Positions 1 to 8,194 of a stretch of 64,000 nt of DNA are shown here, piece after piece. The notes under the pieces were generated by a model, which had not been told where the DNA came from, ran no database searches, and was given only the letters and a program-made list of their open reading frames with translations. A program made the translations under genes and the position numbers. Where the stretch lies: NCBI RefSeq assembly GCF_014873945.1, contig NZ_JADBEC010000001.1:2993001-3057000 (forward strand), written 5' to 3'. This stretch comes from Rhizobium viscosum (GTDB taxonomy: Bacteria; Pseudomonadota; Alphaproteobacteria; Rhizobiales; Rhizobiaceae). Positions within the stretch are counted from its first letter, which is position 1. Each line of letters starts with the position of its first letter.

Positions 1-49
1 CAAAAGCTCACATCGTTGAAGGTCTTGCGTGACATGATGGCCTCCATCA

Positions 50-79
50 AAAAAGCCGCCGTCTCAGGGACGGCGGCTT
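50..79 (-). terminator. Rho-independent terminator of preTA
   Basis: An 11-bp perfect inverted repeat (53-63 with 69-79, loop TCAGG) is preceded on the + strand by a run of A, which becomes a U-run on the minus-strand transcript. It lies just past the preA stop. Confidence 0.85.
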
Positions 80-116
80 CTCAATACCAGCCCTTCGCAG
101 AACGGCAAGATCGTTC

Positions 117-1430
117 TTACTCCGCAGCCTGGCGCGCCATTGGGTTGTTTGGATGCGTCGTCCAGTTGGCGTAGTTCGGGTCAACGACCTTGCCGGTGCG
201 CTTGTCGAGCGAACCGGCGGGAAGCTGCTCCATGGTGATGCAGTTCTCGACCGGGCAAACGCTGACGCAGAGATTGCAGCCGACGCATTCCTCGTCCATC
301 ACCTCGAAATGGCGAACGCCATCGACGAAGTTGGTGATCGCCTGGTGCGACGTGTCCTCGCAGGCGATGTAGCAGCGGCCGCACTTGATGCAGGCGTCCT
401 GGTCGATCTTCGCCTTGGCGATGTAGTTGAGGTTGAGATACTGCCAGTCGGTGACGTTGGGCACAGCGCGGCCGGTGATGTCATCGAGGATCTTGTGGCC
501 CTTTTCATCCATCCAGTCCGACAGGCCGGTGATCATTTCCTGCACGATCTTGAAGCCGTAGGTCATGGCCGCCGTGCAGACCTGCACGTTACCGGCGCCG
601 AGCACGAGGAATTCGGCCGCATCGCGCCAGGTGGTGATGCCGCCGATGCCCGAGATCGGCAGGCCGTAGGTTTCGGGATCGCGGGCGATCTCGGCGACCA
701 TGTTGAGCGCGATCGGCTTGACCGCCGGGCCGCAATAGCCGCCATGGCTGCCCTTGCCGCCGACGGTCGGGTTCGGCGCGAAATTATCGAGATCGACCGA
801 GACGATCGAGTTGATCGTATTGATCAGCGAGACGGCGTCCGTGCCGCCGGCCTTGGCGGCGCGGGCGGGGCGGCGGATATCGGTGATGTTGGGCGTCAGC
901 TTGGTGATGACGGGCATACGGGTGTACTGCTTGCACCAGCGCACGACCATTTCGATATATTCCGGCACCTGACCGACGGCCGAGCCCATGCCGCGCTCGG
1001 ACATGCCGTGCGGACAGCCGAAGTTCAGTTCGATACCGTCAGCACCGGTTTCTTCCACCAGCGGCAGGATGGCTTTCCAGGCCTGTTCCTCGCAGGGGAC
1101 CATGATCGAGGCGATGAGGGCGCGATCCGGCCAGTTCATCTTGACCTGCTTCATTTCCCTGAGATTGGTCTGCAGGTCACGGTCGGTGATAAGCTCGATA
1201 TTGTTCAAGCCAAGCAGGCGGCGGTCGGCGCCCCAGATTGCGCCGTAACGCGGACCATTGACGTTGACGACAGGCGGGCCTTCTTCGCCCAATGTCTTCC
1301 AGACGACGCCGCCCCAGCCGGCCTTGAAGGCGCGCTCGACATTGTAGGCCTTGTCGGTCGGCGGCGCGGAGGCGAGCCAGAAGGGGTTCGGGGACTTGAT
1401 GCCGACGAAATTATTGCGGAGATCAGCCAT
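117..1430 (-). CDS. preA: NAD-dependent dihydropyrimidine dehydrogenase subunit PreA
   Basis: Catalytic subunit of bacterial dihydropyrimidine dehydrogenase, which reduces uracil and thymine to the 5,6-dihydro forms at the start of reductive pyrimidine breakdown. The first ~310 residues form a dihydroorotate-dehydrogenase-like FMN barrel (motifs NFGCPHGMSERGMG and GIGGI). Two 4Fe-4S ferredoxin motifs follow near residues 347 (CIKCGRCYIAC) and 382 (CVGCNLCVSVCP). The length of 437 aa is normal for the family. It lies 15 nt downstream of preT, so the two are surely co-transcribed, and it ends at a strong terminator. Confidence 0.95.
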   Translation of the reverse strand: MADLRNNFVGIKSPNPFWLASAPPTDKAYNVERAFKAGWGGVVWKTLGEEGPPVVNVNGPRYGAIWGADRRLLGLNNIELITDRDLQTNLREMKQVKMNWPDRALIASIMVPCEEQAWKAILPLVEETGADGIELNFGCPHGMSERGMGSAVGQVPEYIEMVVRWCKQYTRMPVITKLTPNITDIRRPARAAKAGGTDAVSLINTINSIVSVDLDNFAPNPTVGGKGSHGGYCGPAVKPIALNMVAEIARDPETYGLPISGIGGITTWRDAAEFLVLGAGNVQVCTAAMTYGFKIVQEMITGLSDWMDEKGHKILDDITGRAVPNVTDWQYLNLNYIAKAKIDQDACIKCGRCYIACEDTSHQAITNFVDGVRHFEVMDEECVGCNLCVSVCPVENCITMEQLPAGSLDKRTGKVVDPNYANWTTHPNNPMARQAAE

Positions 1431-1445
1431 TGTTCATTCTCCCCT

Positions 1446-2807
1446 TCAGGCGACGGCGACAGCCGGAGCGGCTGCGGCGGACAGGGTGCGGTGAATGGAT
1501 TCGGCCGCGTCACGGCCATGGGCGACGGCAGATACGGTGAGGTCTTCGCCGCCGAAGACGCAGTCGCCGCCGGCCCAGACACCTTCGATCGATGTGCGGC
1601 CTTCAGCATCCACGGCGATACGACCGGTTTCCATCCGCAGCGCGCCGAGACCTGAGGTCTCGAATGTCTGGCCGATTGCCTTGAAGATCTGGTCAGCGGC
1701 GATCACGCCGGTTTCACCGGTGCCCGAAAGGCGGCCATCGACGATCGCAGTATATTCCACCTCGATCGCTGCCACCTTGCCATCCTGCGAGAGGAGGGAT
1801 TTCGGCGCCAGCCAATGGCGGATGATGACGCCCTTTGATGTCGCGAGATCCTGCTCGAATTCCGAGGCGTTCATATGTTCCTTGCCGCGGCGGTAGCAGA
1901 TCGTCACTTCCTCTGCACCGAGCAGCTTTGCCTGCACTGCGGCGTCGATTGCCGTCATGCCGCCGCCGAGAACGACGACGCGGCGGCCGATGGCGATGTC
2001 GCCCTTGTTGCCGGCCTGGCGCAGGGCGGCGATGAAATCGACGGCGTCATCCACACCGGGCAGGTTTTCATTGTCGACGCGCAGCGCGTTGACGCCGGCA
2101 AGGCCGAGACCGAGGAAGACGGCGTCATACTGGCTCTGCAGATCGGCGAGCGAGAAATCGCGGCCAAGCTGCTGGTCGTGCCTTACCTCGATGCCGCCGA
2201 TCGACAGGACGTAATCGACTTCTTTCTGGGCGAAGTCATCGACCGTCTTGTAGGTGGCAATGCCATATTCGTTGAGGCCGCCGGATTTCGGCTTGGCGTC
2301 GTAGATCACGACGTCGTTGCCCTTGACGGCGAGGCGGTGGGCGGCTGCAAGACCGGCGGGACCGGCGCCGACGACGGCGATCTTCTTGCCGGTCGGCTCA
2401 GCACGCCGATAGAACTGCTTGTCGGCGGCCATTGCCGCGTCCGTCGCGTATCGCTGCAGGCGGCCGATCTCGACAGGACGCTCCTCGGCGGTGTTGCGCA
2501 CGCACGCCTGCTCGCAGAGCTCTTCGGTGGGACAGACGCGGGCGCACATGCCGCCAAGGATATTCTGGTCGAAGATCGTCTTCGCCGAACCCAGCGGATT
2601 GCCGGTCGAAATCTGGCGGATGAAGAGCGGGATGTCGATGGAGGTCGGACAGGCCGTCATGCACGGCGCGTCATAACAGAAATAACAGCGGTCGGCGGCC
2701 ACAAGCGCTTCGTGATTGTCGAGGCGCGGATGAAGATCGGAGAAATTAGCCTCGTACTCGGCGGAGGAAAGCCGGCCGGCACGAATCCCAGTTTCCAGGC
2801 GTTCCAT
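1446..2807 (-). CDS. preT: NAD(P)-dependent dihydropyrimidine dehydrogenase subunit PreT
   Basis: Flavoprotein electron-input subunit paired with PreA; it resembles the glutamate synthase small subunit. The N-terminal cysteine-rich Fe-S region (CYFCYDAPCMTACP at residues 41-54 and ARVCPTEELCEQAC around 89-102) is followed by an FAD-binding GAGPAG motif near 147 and a second nucleotide-binding GGGMTAID near 281. A C-terminal GGDCVFGG segment closes the FAD site. The 453-aa length is typical. First gene of the preT-preA operon; it starts after a long AT-rich spacer. Confidence 0.95.
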   Translation of the reverse strand: MERLETGIRAGRLSSAEYEANFSDLHPRLDNHEALVAADRCYFCYDAPCMTACPTSIDIPLFIRQISTGNPLGSAKTIFDQNILGGMCARVCPTEELCEQACVRNTAEERPVEIGRLQRYATDAAMAADKQFYRRAEPTGKKIAVVGAGPAGLAAAHRLAVKGNDVVIYDAKPKSGGLNEYGIATYKTVDDFAQKEVDYVLSIGGIEVRHDQQLGRDFSLADLQSQYDAVFLGLGLAGVNALRVDNENLPGVDDAVDFIAALRQAGNKGDIAIGRRVVVLGGGMTAIDAAVQAKLLGAEEVTICYRRGKEHMNASEFEQDLATSKGVIIRHWLAPKSLLSQDGKVAAIEVEYTAIVDGRLSGTGETGVIAADQIFKAIGQTFETSGLGALRMETGRIAVDAEGRTSIEGVWAGGDCVFGGEDLTVSAVAHGRDAAESIHRTLSAAAAPAVAVA

Positions 2808-3291
2808 TGAAGTTCCCTCTTTATTGGTAACGACTAGTGAGGGAATCGTAACTCAGGTTCAAAAATTTATCAAACGGTAAAATTTTGGCAATTTTCTTTC
2901 GCGAACGCCATTTAAGTAATTGATTTTGTTTATTGTGATAATTCTTTAGGCAGGCTCTGCCTTCCAAATGAGTGGATGGGAGTGGCCATCCAATTCGGGT
3001 GTCCGAGAAAAAGATTGATAAAAGTCCAATTTTTTTCCGATGGGACGGAACCAAAGTTAATGAGCGTAGTTAATGCGATATCCGAGTGATGACCGCATCG
3101 ACCCAACATGCGCGCCCCCAACCCATCATTCGGACGAACTCACGGTCCCCTCCCGGTGAGTGGAGACAGCTGGTGCGCCGCCCTCGCACCGGCTGTTTTT
3201 CCGTTGTGGCCCCAGCAATTTTTGCAAGCGGGCAATTCCAGAAAATGTGTGCTGCGGTTTTGAGGCCGCAATTACGTGAGAGGCAAATGTC
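2808..3291. other. AT-rich intergenic region, no protein gene seen
   Basis: A 484-nt spacer between preT (reading left) and the HWE kinase 3' end. The left 300 nt are AT-rich and should hold the preT promoter. The right part carries the small-RNA candidate annotated separately and a hairpin (TGCGG/CCGCA near 3250). Short ORFs here have no convincing start or composition. Confidence 0.6.
3085..3200 (+). ncRNA. Candidate trans-acting small RNA with intrinsic terminator
   Basis: A strong + strand terminator (stem 3168-3177 with 3185-3194, then GTTTTT) has no + strand protein gene upstream of it. Just before it a stem ACTCAC/GTGAGT (3138-3143 with 3156-3161) exposes a loop containing CCCCTCCC, an anti-Shine-Dalgarno type sequence seen in rhizobial trans-acting sRNAs of the alpha-r14 type. 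The 5' end is a guess because no clear promoter is visible. It could instead be a stray terminator. Confidence 0.45.
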
Positions 3292-4305
3292 TCAGGCGCG
3301 CTTCAGGATTTCGAATTCCGTTTCCGGGACCGTCAGGTGATATTCGATGCGGCCGGGGAGGAGCGTCAGTTCGGCCTTGCCGTTGACGGAGGAGGGCACG
3401 ACACGCTCCAGCACCGTCCGGCCGAAGGTGTTTTCGCTGAATTCATGCACGTCGGCGCTGTTTGGAAGCACTTCCACCCAGGCGAGTTCAATTGCCTTGC
3501 GGCCTGCGATGTCAGCTTCCCGGCAATTCAGCGTGACCGACGTCGCCCCGTTGGCGATTGCACCGTAGGAGGCGGAGTTGACGATCAGTTCATGCAGCGC
3601 AAGACCGAGATGCACGGCGGCGTTCGGCGTCAGATGGGCGTTGATGCCAAAGATCGGCAGGGAGCCTGATGTTTCCGGCCAATAGGGGGCAAACTGTTTT
3701 TCGGCGAGTTCGAAGAGGAAGGCGCCGCGCCAGCTGGAATCGGTGATCAGATCCTGCGAGTTGGAGAGTGACTGAAGGCGTCCGCGGAACTTCATCAGGA
3801 AAGCATCGAGAGAAATGGTGTTGCGTGCGGTCTGCGTGGCGATGCCCTGGATGATGGCAAGCAGGTTCTTGGAGCGATGGGAAAGCTCTCGCAGCAGCGA
3901 CTTCAGCACCTTTTCGCGATGCCGGCTTTCGGTAATCTCCGAGATAATGGAGAGCAGGCCGTAATTGCCGCGTGCGCCGGTGCGTTGAACGTTCAGTTCG
4001 AATGTCCTGACTTCGCCGTCGATTGCAACATCGACCTCGGCATTGCTTGAGGCACCGGTCTCGAGCACCCTGCGCTTCATCGCGGCAAGGGATTTGCCGT
4101 GTGCTTCGCCAAACAGCGAGCCGTCATCGCCACCGGTGACGAAACGCTTCCGGAAATAGGGGAGGAGATTTTCGGCATAAACTATGGCAAGGCTCGCATC
4201 CTGATACAGGAGCGAGATAGCGGCGCTGGCGAGCGCGCGCTCCATAATGGCCGCCTTGCCTTCGGTGGTGAAAGGCGTTCCGGACAATGGTCCAGTCGTA
4301 TTCAC
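3292..4305 (-). CDS. HWE-family sensor histidine kinase of the general stress response locus
   Basis: Soluble 337-aa kinase with no membrane segment. A PAS-like sensor region (about 20-125) is followed by the HWE H-box LLRELSHRSKNLLA with His143, the N-box HELIVNSASYGA (238-249) and the family-defining W-x-E (WVE, 276-278). Kinases of this type phosphorylate PhyR in alphaproteobacteria, and its place beside phyR supports that partner by inference. The start is GTG at 4305; an ATG at 4245 is possible. A perfect EcfG-type promoter lies 132 nt upstream, so it is probably a feedback target. Confidence 0.88.
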   Translation of the reverse strand: MNTTGPLSGTPFTTEGKAAIMERALASAAISLLYQDASLAIVYAENLLPYFRKRFVTGGDDGSLFGEAHGKSLAAMKRRVLETGASSNAEVDVAIDGEVRTFELNVQRTGARGNYGLLSIISEITESRHREKVLKSLLRELSHRSKNLLAIIQGIATQTARNTISLDAFLMKFRGRLQSLSNSQDLITDSSWRGAFLFELAEKQFAPYWPETSGSLPIFGINAHLTPNAAVHLGLALHELIVNSASYGAIANGATSVTLNCREADIAGRKAIELAWVEVLPNSADVHEFSENTFGRTVLERVVPSSVNGKAELTLLPGRIEYHLTVPETEFEILKRA

Positions 4306-4436
4306 TCGGCCGCCTTTCCTCAGTCCCTTCGAACATGCGGAGGGATGATGTTACCCTCCCGACAAAATTGCCGGTCATTCTAAAAGCAAGCGCTGCAAAA
4401 ACCGTTAAAGCCTCCAATACGCTCCGGCAAAGCCGG

Positions 4437-4461
4437 AACGCATCGTTGCCGGAATGGTTCC
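4437..4461 (-). promoter_or_regulatory. EcfG-type promoter for the HWE kinase gene
   Basis: Reading the minus strand, GGAAC (4461-4457), a 16-nt spacer, then CGTT (4440-4437). This is an exact match to the alphaproteobacterial EcfG consensus GGAAC-N16/17-CGTT. It sits between the phyR stop and the kinase start. Confidence 0.8.
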
Positions 4462-4482
4462 GGCACGGCTGGAATTCATGTT

Positions 4483-5277
4483 TCAGGCCGCCACACGGGT
4501 CGTTTCGTTGAAGAAAAGCGCCTGACTGATCAGGGCCTTGACCATGTCGGGGTTGAAGGGCTTGGTCACGAGGAAGGTGGGCTCCGGCCGCTCCCCGGTC
4601 AGCAGTCTCTCGGGGAAGGCGGTGATGAAGATGACGGGCACGCTCGATGTCTTCAGGATATCGTTGACGGCATCGATGCCCGAGCTGCCGTCGGCAAGCT
4701 GGATATCGGCCAGCACCATGCTCGGCTTCGTCTTGTTGTAGAGTGCTACGGCTTCCGTATGGGTGCGGGCTATGCCGGTCACGCGATGGCCGAGGCTTTC
4801 GACCATCTGCTCGATATCCATGGCGATCAGCGGTTCGTCCTCGATGATCATGATATCGGTCGCTACCTGGCGCGAGATCTCGTGCGAAGCCTTGTCGAGC
4901 AGCTGCATGGTTTCCTCTTCGGTGATTTCGAGAATTTCGGCGATCTCCGAGACCCGGAAATTCTCGACGGAGGCGAGCAGGAAAGCCTGCCGGGCAAGCG
5001 GTGAAACCTTCGAGAGGTTCAGCGTCGCGCGCTGCTCCCAGGCATAGGGAGAGGAGGGCTCAGGAATCTCGACTGCAGTGGAACCAAACAATTGCGTGAA
5101 GAGTTTGTAGAGTGCGACGCGGTCATTCGCGGTATCCGGGAATATGGAGAGATCGGCGATGATCGCTTCGAGGACGGCGGCGACATACGCGTCGCCAGAA
5201 GTCTGAGTGCCGGTAAGAGCGCGGGAATAGCGACGCAGATAAGGAAGGTGCGGCGCAATTCGAGTGGAAAGTGTCAT
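4483..5277 (-). CDS. phyR: Response regulator PhyR (anti-anti-sigma factor)
   Basis: Central switch of the general stress response: when phosphorylated its sigma-like domain binds NepR and frees EcfG. The N-terminal half (about 1-135) is an ECF-sigma-like domain with sigma2 and sigma4 parts. The receiver domain (about 140-264) has the acidic pair Glu146-Asp147, phospho-acceptor Asp191 (LADIQLADG), Thr219 and Lys239 (VTKPF). The length of 264 aa is standard. It is transcribed divergently from nepR-ecfG across an EcfG-type promoter region. Confidence 0.96.
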   Translation of the reverse strand: MTLSTRIAPHLPYLRRYSRALTGTQTSGDAYVAAVLEAIIADLSIFPDTANDRVALYKLFTQLFGSTAVEIPEPSSPYAWEQRATLNLSKVSPLARQAFLLASVENFRVSEIAEILEITEEETMQLLDKASHEISRQVATDIMIIEDEPLIAMDIEQMVESLGHRVTGIARTHTEAVALYNKTKPSMVLADIQLADGSSGIDAVNDILKTSSVPVIFITAFPERLLTGERPEPTFLVTKPFNPDMVKALISQALFFNETTRVAA

Positions 5278-5321
5278 TAAAAACTCCCGTCTAGGCCGGT
5301 GAATGGCTGCAATAAGCTGAA

Positions 5322-5346
5322 AACGCGAACTTCATAAAAAAGTTCC
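5322..5346 (-). promoter_or_regulatory. EcfG-type promoter for phyR
   Basis: Minus strand GGAAC (5346-5342), 16 nt, CGTT (5325-5322), a perfect EcfG consensus 45 nt before the phyR ATG. The -35 element is half of an 11-bp perfect inverted repeat (5336-5346 with 5354-5364) shared with the divergent promoter. Confidence 0.85.
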
Positions 5347-5353
5347 GGAGGGA

Positions 5354-5378
5354 GGAACTTTTTTTGTAGCATCGCATT
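5354..5378 (+). promoter_or_regulatory. Probable EcfG-type promoter for nepR-ecfG
   Basis: GGAAC at 5354-5358, 16 nt, then CATT at 5375-5378, one mismatch from CGTT. The two -35 elements stand back to back with 7 nt between them. This gives positive autoregulation of the anti-sigma/sigma operon if used. Confidence 0.6.
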
Positions 5379-5549
5379 ATCCTAGCCGACAAATGAAGGG
5401 CGTCACGTTTTGACCCATGTGAAAGGAATTGATCTGCGGCATCAAGGGTTTGAAAGAACCGGCTTGATCGATCGTTTATCCGTTCCATTTACCTTTTACA
5501 GCCGACTTTGCCTTTCATCCCGAGACAACAGGCAAGAAGTGATCAGTTG

Positions 5550-5756
5550 ATGACGACACAGAAGACAGAAGCACCGGACCAGCGCCAGCTGGAGTTGCGG
5601 GCGAGCGACATACTGGATCCGAACAATCAGATCGGCGTCAGGTTGCGGTCGCTTTACGCTGCCGCGCAGGAGGAAGCTATTCCCGAGCGTTTCCTCGACC
5701 TGCTGGAAAAGCTCGACCAGGCCGAAATGATGGCTTCCGCAAAGATGGCCGAATAG
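5550..5756 (+). CDS. nepR: Anti-sigma factor NepR
   Basis: Small helical protein that sequesters EcfG until phospho-PhyR displaces it. The diagnostic NepR core IGVRLRSLYAAAQEE followed by PERFLDLLEKLD is present. I take the ATG at 5550 (68 aa, the usual size); a longer frame opens with TTG at 5508. It ends 10 nt before ecfG and is co-transcribed with it. Confidence 0.93.
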   Translation: MTTQKTEAPDQRQLELRASDILDPNNQIGVRLRSLYAAAQEEAIPERFLDLLEKLDQAEMMASAKMAE

Positions 5757-5766
5757 GAATACCGGC

Positions 5767-6321
5767 ATGGAAAAAGCGCAACCGAGCTTCAAGCGCGAAC
5801 TCCTGGCGGCCCTGCCGAGCCTTCGTGCTTTCGCCATATCCCTGATCGGCCGGCACGACCGCGCTGACGACCTGGTTCAGGACACCATCATGAAGGCCTG
5901 GGCCAAGCAGGATCACTTCGAGATGGGCACCAACATGAAGGCCTGGCTCTTCACGATCCTGCGCAACGAGCTTTACAGCCAGATGCGCAAGAGCGGCCGC
6001 GAGGTGCAGGACAGCGACGGCCTGTTTACGGAATCCATGGCGACGCACCCGTCCCAATACGGCGCACTCGACCTGCAGGACTTCAAGAAGGCGCTGGACC
6101 AGCTGCCGCCGGACCAGCGCGAAGCGATTATTCTCGTCGGTGCATCGGGTTTCTCTTATGAGGAGGCGGCGGAAATCTGCGGCTGTGCCGTCGGCACCAT
6201 CAAGAGCCGCGTGAACCGTGCGCGCCAGCGTCTGCAGGATCTCCTGCAGATATCGGGCGAGGCGGATTTCGGCCCGGATGCTACGTCGGCGCCGCTGACG
6301 TCGAAGGCCTTTGCCTTCTGA
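5767..6321 (+). CDS. ecfG: General stress response ECF sigma factor EcfG
   Basis: ECF15-type sigma factor that drives the general stress regulon. The 184-aa protein has sigma region 2 (about 11-75, including DDLVQDTIMKAW and a W-L-F-T-I-L-R-N segment) and region 4 (about 105-160, LPPDQREAIILVGASGFSYE then CAVGTIKSRVNRAR helix-turn-helix). Second gene of the nepR-ecfG operon, followed by a terminator. Confidence 0.95.
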   Translation: MEKAQPSFKRELLAALPSLRAFAISLIGRHDRADDLVQDTIMKAWAKQDHFEMGTNMKAWLFTILRNELYSQMRKSGREVQDSDGLFTESMATHPSQYGALDLQDFKKALDQLPPDQREAIILVGASGFSYEEAAEICGCAVGTIKSRVNRARQRLQDLLQISGEADFGPDATSAPLTSKAFAF

Positions 6322-6349
6322 TCAACCTGTTTCCGTGGGAGGAAGGAAG

Positions 6350-6380
6350 GCCGGTTGCCCTGCGGGGCGCCGGCTTTTTT
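6350..6380 (+). terminator. Rho-independent terminator of nepR-ecfG
   Basis: GC-rich stem with a small internal mismatch (6350-6360 with 6364-6374) followed by six T (6375-6380), 28 nt after the ecfG stop. Confidence 0.75.
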
Positions 6381-6499
6381 ATTATATTACGCGGCCCGTC
6401 GGCGCGATTGCTTCAATAAAGAGGTAGAGAAAGCACAGTACGCCAAGTCATTGGGCGCGCTAGGTGTTTTGCGGCAATCGAAGATGAGAAGAATGCGGA

Positions 6500-6901
6500 T
6501 TAGTCGTCCCGCCTCGAACCCACGAGATTGGCGGCGACAAGAGCGGCTACTATGCCTGCAGTCAATAGCGGCTGAGAGCGGACCAGGCCGATGCCGACGG
6601 TTGCCAGGGATTCAAGTGCGGCGCGACGTTCGCGGGCGCGGCGGGCTTCCTGGCGATTGATGATTGCCATGATGACGAAGACGATGATCGCGATCAGCAA
6701 TGCGCAGGCCGCCAGGAAAAGCGAAGCGCCGATCGGTCCATAGATGCCTGCGAGCCAGATTGCTCCTGCGGTCACGGCAAGCGCATAGGCGGTCAGCAGA
6801 AAGAGCAACGCAACGGCGATGAAGATGCCGTTGCGCTTGGTGCGTTCCACCGTGCGGTGGACACTGGTGCCTATGAGCAGGCTCAGGATCGGGTAGAGCA
6901 T
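6500..6901 (-). CDS. Small integral membrane protein of unknown function
   Basis: 133 aa with two or three hydrophobic helices (about 25-50, 52-77, and a weaker C-terminal one near 110-127) separated by an Arg-rich segment (RQEARRARERRAALES). I cannot assign a family with certainty; phage-holin-like/YqjE-type proteins have this layout. It follows the DUF883-like gene by 8 nt, so the two form an operon read from an EcfG-type promoter. A role in envelope stress is inference. Confidence 0.75.
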   Translation of the reverse strand: MLYPILSLLIGTSVHRTVERTKRNGIFIAVALLFLLTAYALAVTAGAIWLAGIYGPIGASLFLAACALLIAIIVFVIMAIINRQEARRARERRAALESLATVGIGLVRSQPLLTAGIVAALVAANLVGSRRDD

Positions 6902-6909
6902 CGTGCCTC

Positions 6910-7254
6910 CTAGCGGCGGGCGAGCATAGCGACGAGCAGGCCGAAGGCAGCAGCGGCACCGACTGTTGCGAGCGGATGGCGACGCACGGTGCTCCGCACT
7001 TCGCTAGCGCCGCGCAGATAGCTCTGCTGCAGCTCGCGCAGCAAATCCTCGCTGCGGCCGAGAATGTCCTCATAGCTTGCGGATGCCTGCGAGCGCAGCT
7101 TTTCACCTTGATGGCGGGAGGTCTTGCCGAGAACATGGGTGAGTTCGGCGAGCTCTTCGCGGAGCGCCTCGATCTGGTCCTCGATGCTGGTTTCGAGCTT
7201 GTGGAGAGGGCCGTTGCGGCGGCTGCGGCTGGATTGGAAGAAGGAATAGGCCAT
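6910..7254 (-). CDS. DUF883/ElaB-YqjD-like membrane-anchored protein
   Basis: 114 aa. A long amphipathic alpha-helical region (about 20-85, EDQIEALREELAELTHVLG) is followed by a C-terminal hydrophobic segment HPLATVGAAAAFGLLVAM, the layout of the YqjD/ElaB family of tail-anchored stationary-phase proteins. The start is the ATG at 7254, which has GGAGA 5-6 nt upstream; the ATG at 7266 overlaps that ribosome site. First gene of a two-gene operon under an EcfG-type promoter. Confidence 0.8.
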   Translation of the reverse strand: MAYSFFQSSRSRRNGPLHKLETSIEDQIEALREELAELTHVLGKTSRHQGEKLRSQASASYEDILGRSEDLLRELQQSYLRGASEVRSTVRRHPLATVGAAAAFGLLVAMLARR

Positions 7255-7364
7255 GACTGTCTCCATAGCTGGGCGCGGACAAGCGCCGCCCGGTTTCGCG
7301 CGGGGGTCAGGACCATCAATGGCACGGAAGAGCGCGCCCGGCCTTGACCCAAATCATTGCGGAC

Positions 7365-7389
7365 AACGCATTTGGGCTGGAAAGGTTCC
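7365..7389 (-). promoter_or_regulatory. EcfG-type promoter for the DUF883 operon
   Basis: Minus strand GGAAC (7389-7385), 16 nt, CGTT (7368-7365), exact consensus. The -35 element directly abuts the stop codon of hmuV at 7390, which leaves a 5' leader of about 100 nt. Confidence 0.8.
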
Positions 7390-8184
7390 TCAGTTGGCGG
7401 GAAGCGCGCTGTGTGCAAGCACGAAGGGCGTGCCGTCGACCGGCACCTTGTTAACGCGCAATGGGCAGCCGAAGACGGACTGCATGCATTCGTCCGTCAG
7501 TACCTCGCGGACGTTGCCAGCGGCTGCCAGCCGGCCGGATTTCATCAGCACGATCCTGTCGGCGAAGAGGGCCGTCAGGTTGAGATCGTGCATGACAGCG
7601 ATCACCCCGCCGCCGCGTTCGCAGAAATTACGCGCCAGCGTCATGATCGTCAGCTGATGGCTGATGTCGAGACTGGAGACCGGCTCATCGAGCAGCAGCC
7701 AGCATGGCTTGCCGTCGACGACCGGCTCGGCGATCTGGCAGAGCACGCGGGCAAGCTGAACGCGCTGCTGCTCGCCACCCGAGAGTTCTTGGTAGAAGCG
7801 TCCTTCGAAGCCGATGAGATCGACGGCGGCAAGCGCTTTTGCGGCCGTCTCATCGGCCTGATCGGGGTGAAGGTTAAGGCCTGATGTCAGGCCCATGCGG
7901 ACGATTTCACGCACGGTGAAGGGAAAGGAGATGCTGCTTGCCTGTGGCAGGACCCCGCGGGTGGAGGCAAGCTGCCAAGGCTTCAGCGTGCGCACCTCTT
8001 CGCCGTTCAAACGAACGGAACCGTCATAGGCGAGCTCGCCGGAGACGGCCTTCATCGTCGTCGTCTTGCCGGAGCCGTTGGGGCCGGCAATGGCGGTGAG
8101 TTCGCCGGCCCTGGCCGTGAAGGCGACGTCACGCACGATGGTCTTGCCGGAGAGGCGCACGCAGGCGCCGGAAACTTCGATCAT
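7390..8184 (-). CDS. hmuV: Hemin import ATP-binding protein HmuV
   Basis: ATPase of the hemin ABC importer HmuTUV, acting at the cytoplasmic face. Walker A GPNGSGKTT, signature LSGGEQQRVQLARVL and Walker B WLLLDEP are all present, with the D-loop SSLD and switch His (VMHDLN). The ATG at 8184 (MIEVSG) is preferred; the longer frame begins with TTG at 8205 inside hmuU. Last gene of hmuPSTUV. Confidence 0.95.
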   Translation of the reverse strand: MIEVSGACVRLSGKTIVRDVAFTARAGELTAIAGPNGSGKTTTMKAVSGELAYDGSVRLNGEEVRTLKPWQLASTRGVLPQASSISFPFTVREIVRMGLTSGLNLHPDQADETAAKALAAVDLIGFEGRFYQELSGGEQQRVQLARVLCQIAEPVVDGKPCWLLLDEPVSSLDISHQLTIMTLARNFCERGGGVIAVMHDLNLTALFADRIVLMKSGRLAAAGNVREVLTDECMQSVFGCPLRVNKVPVDGTPFVLAHSALPAN

Positions 8185-8194
8185 CGAAACAAAC

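Noticed and set aside
153..1655. 500-codon + strand frame
   Set aside because: Shadow of preA and the end of preT; no recognisable domain.
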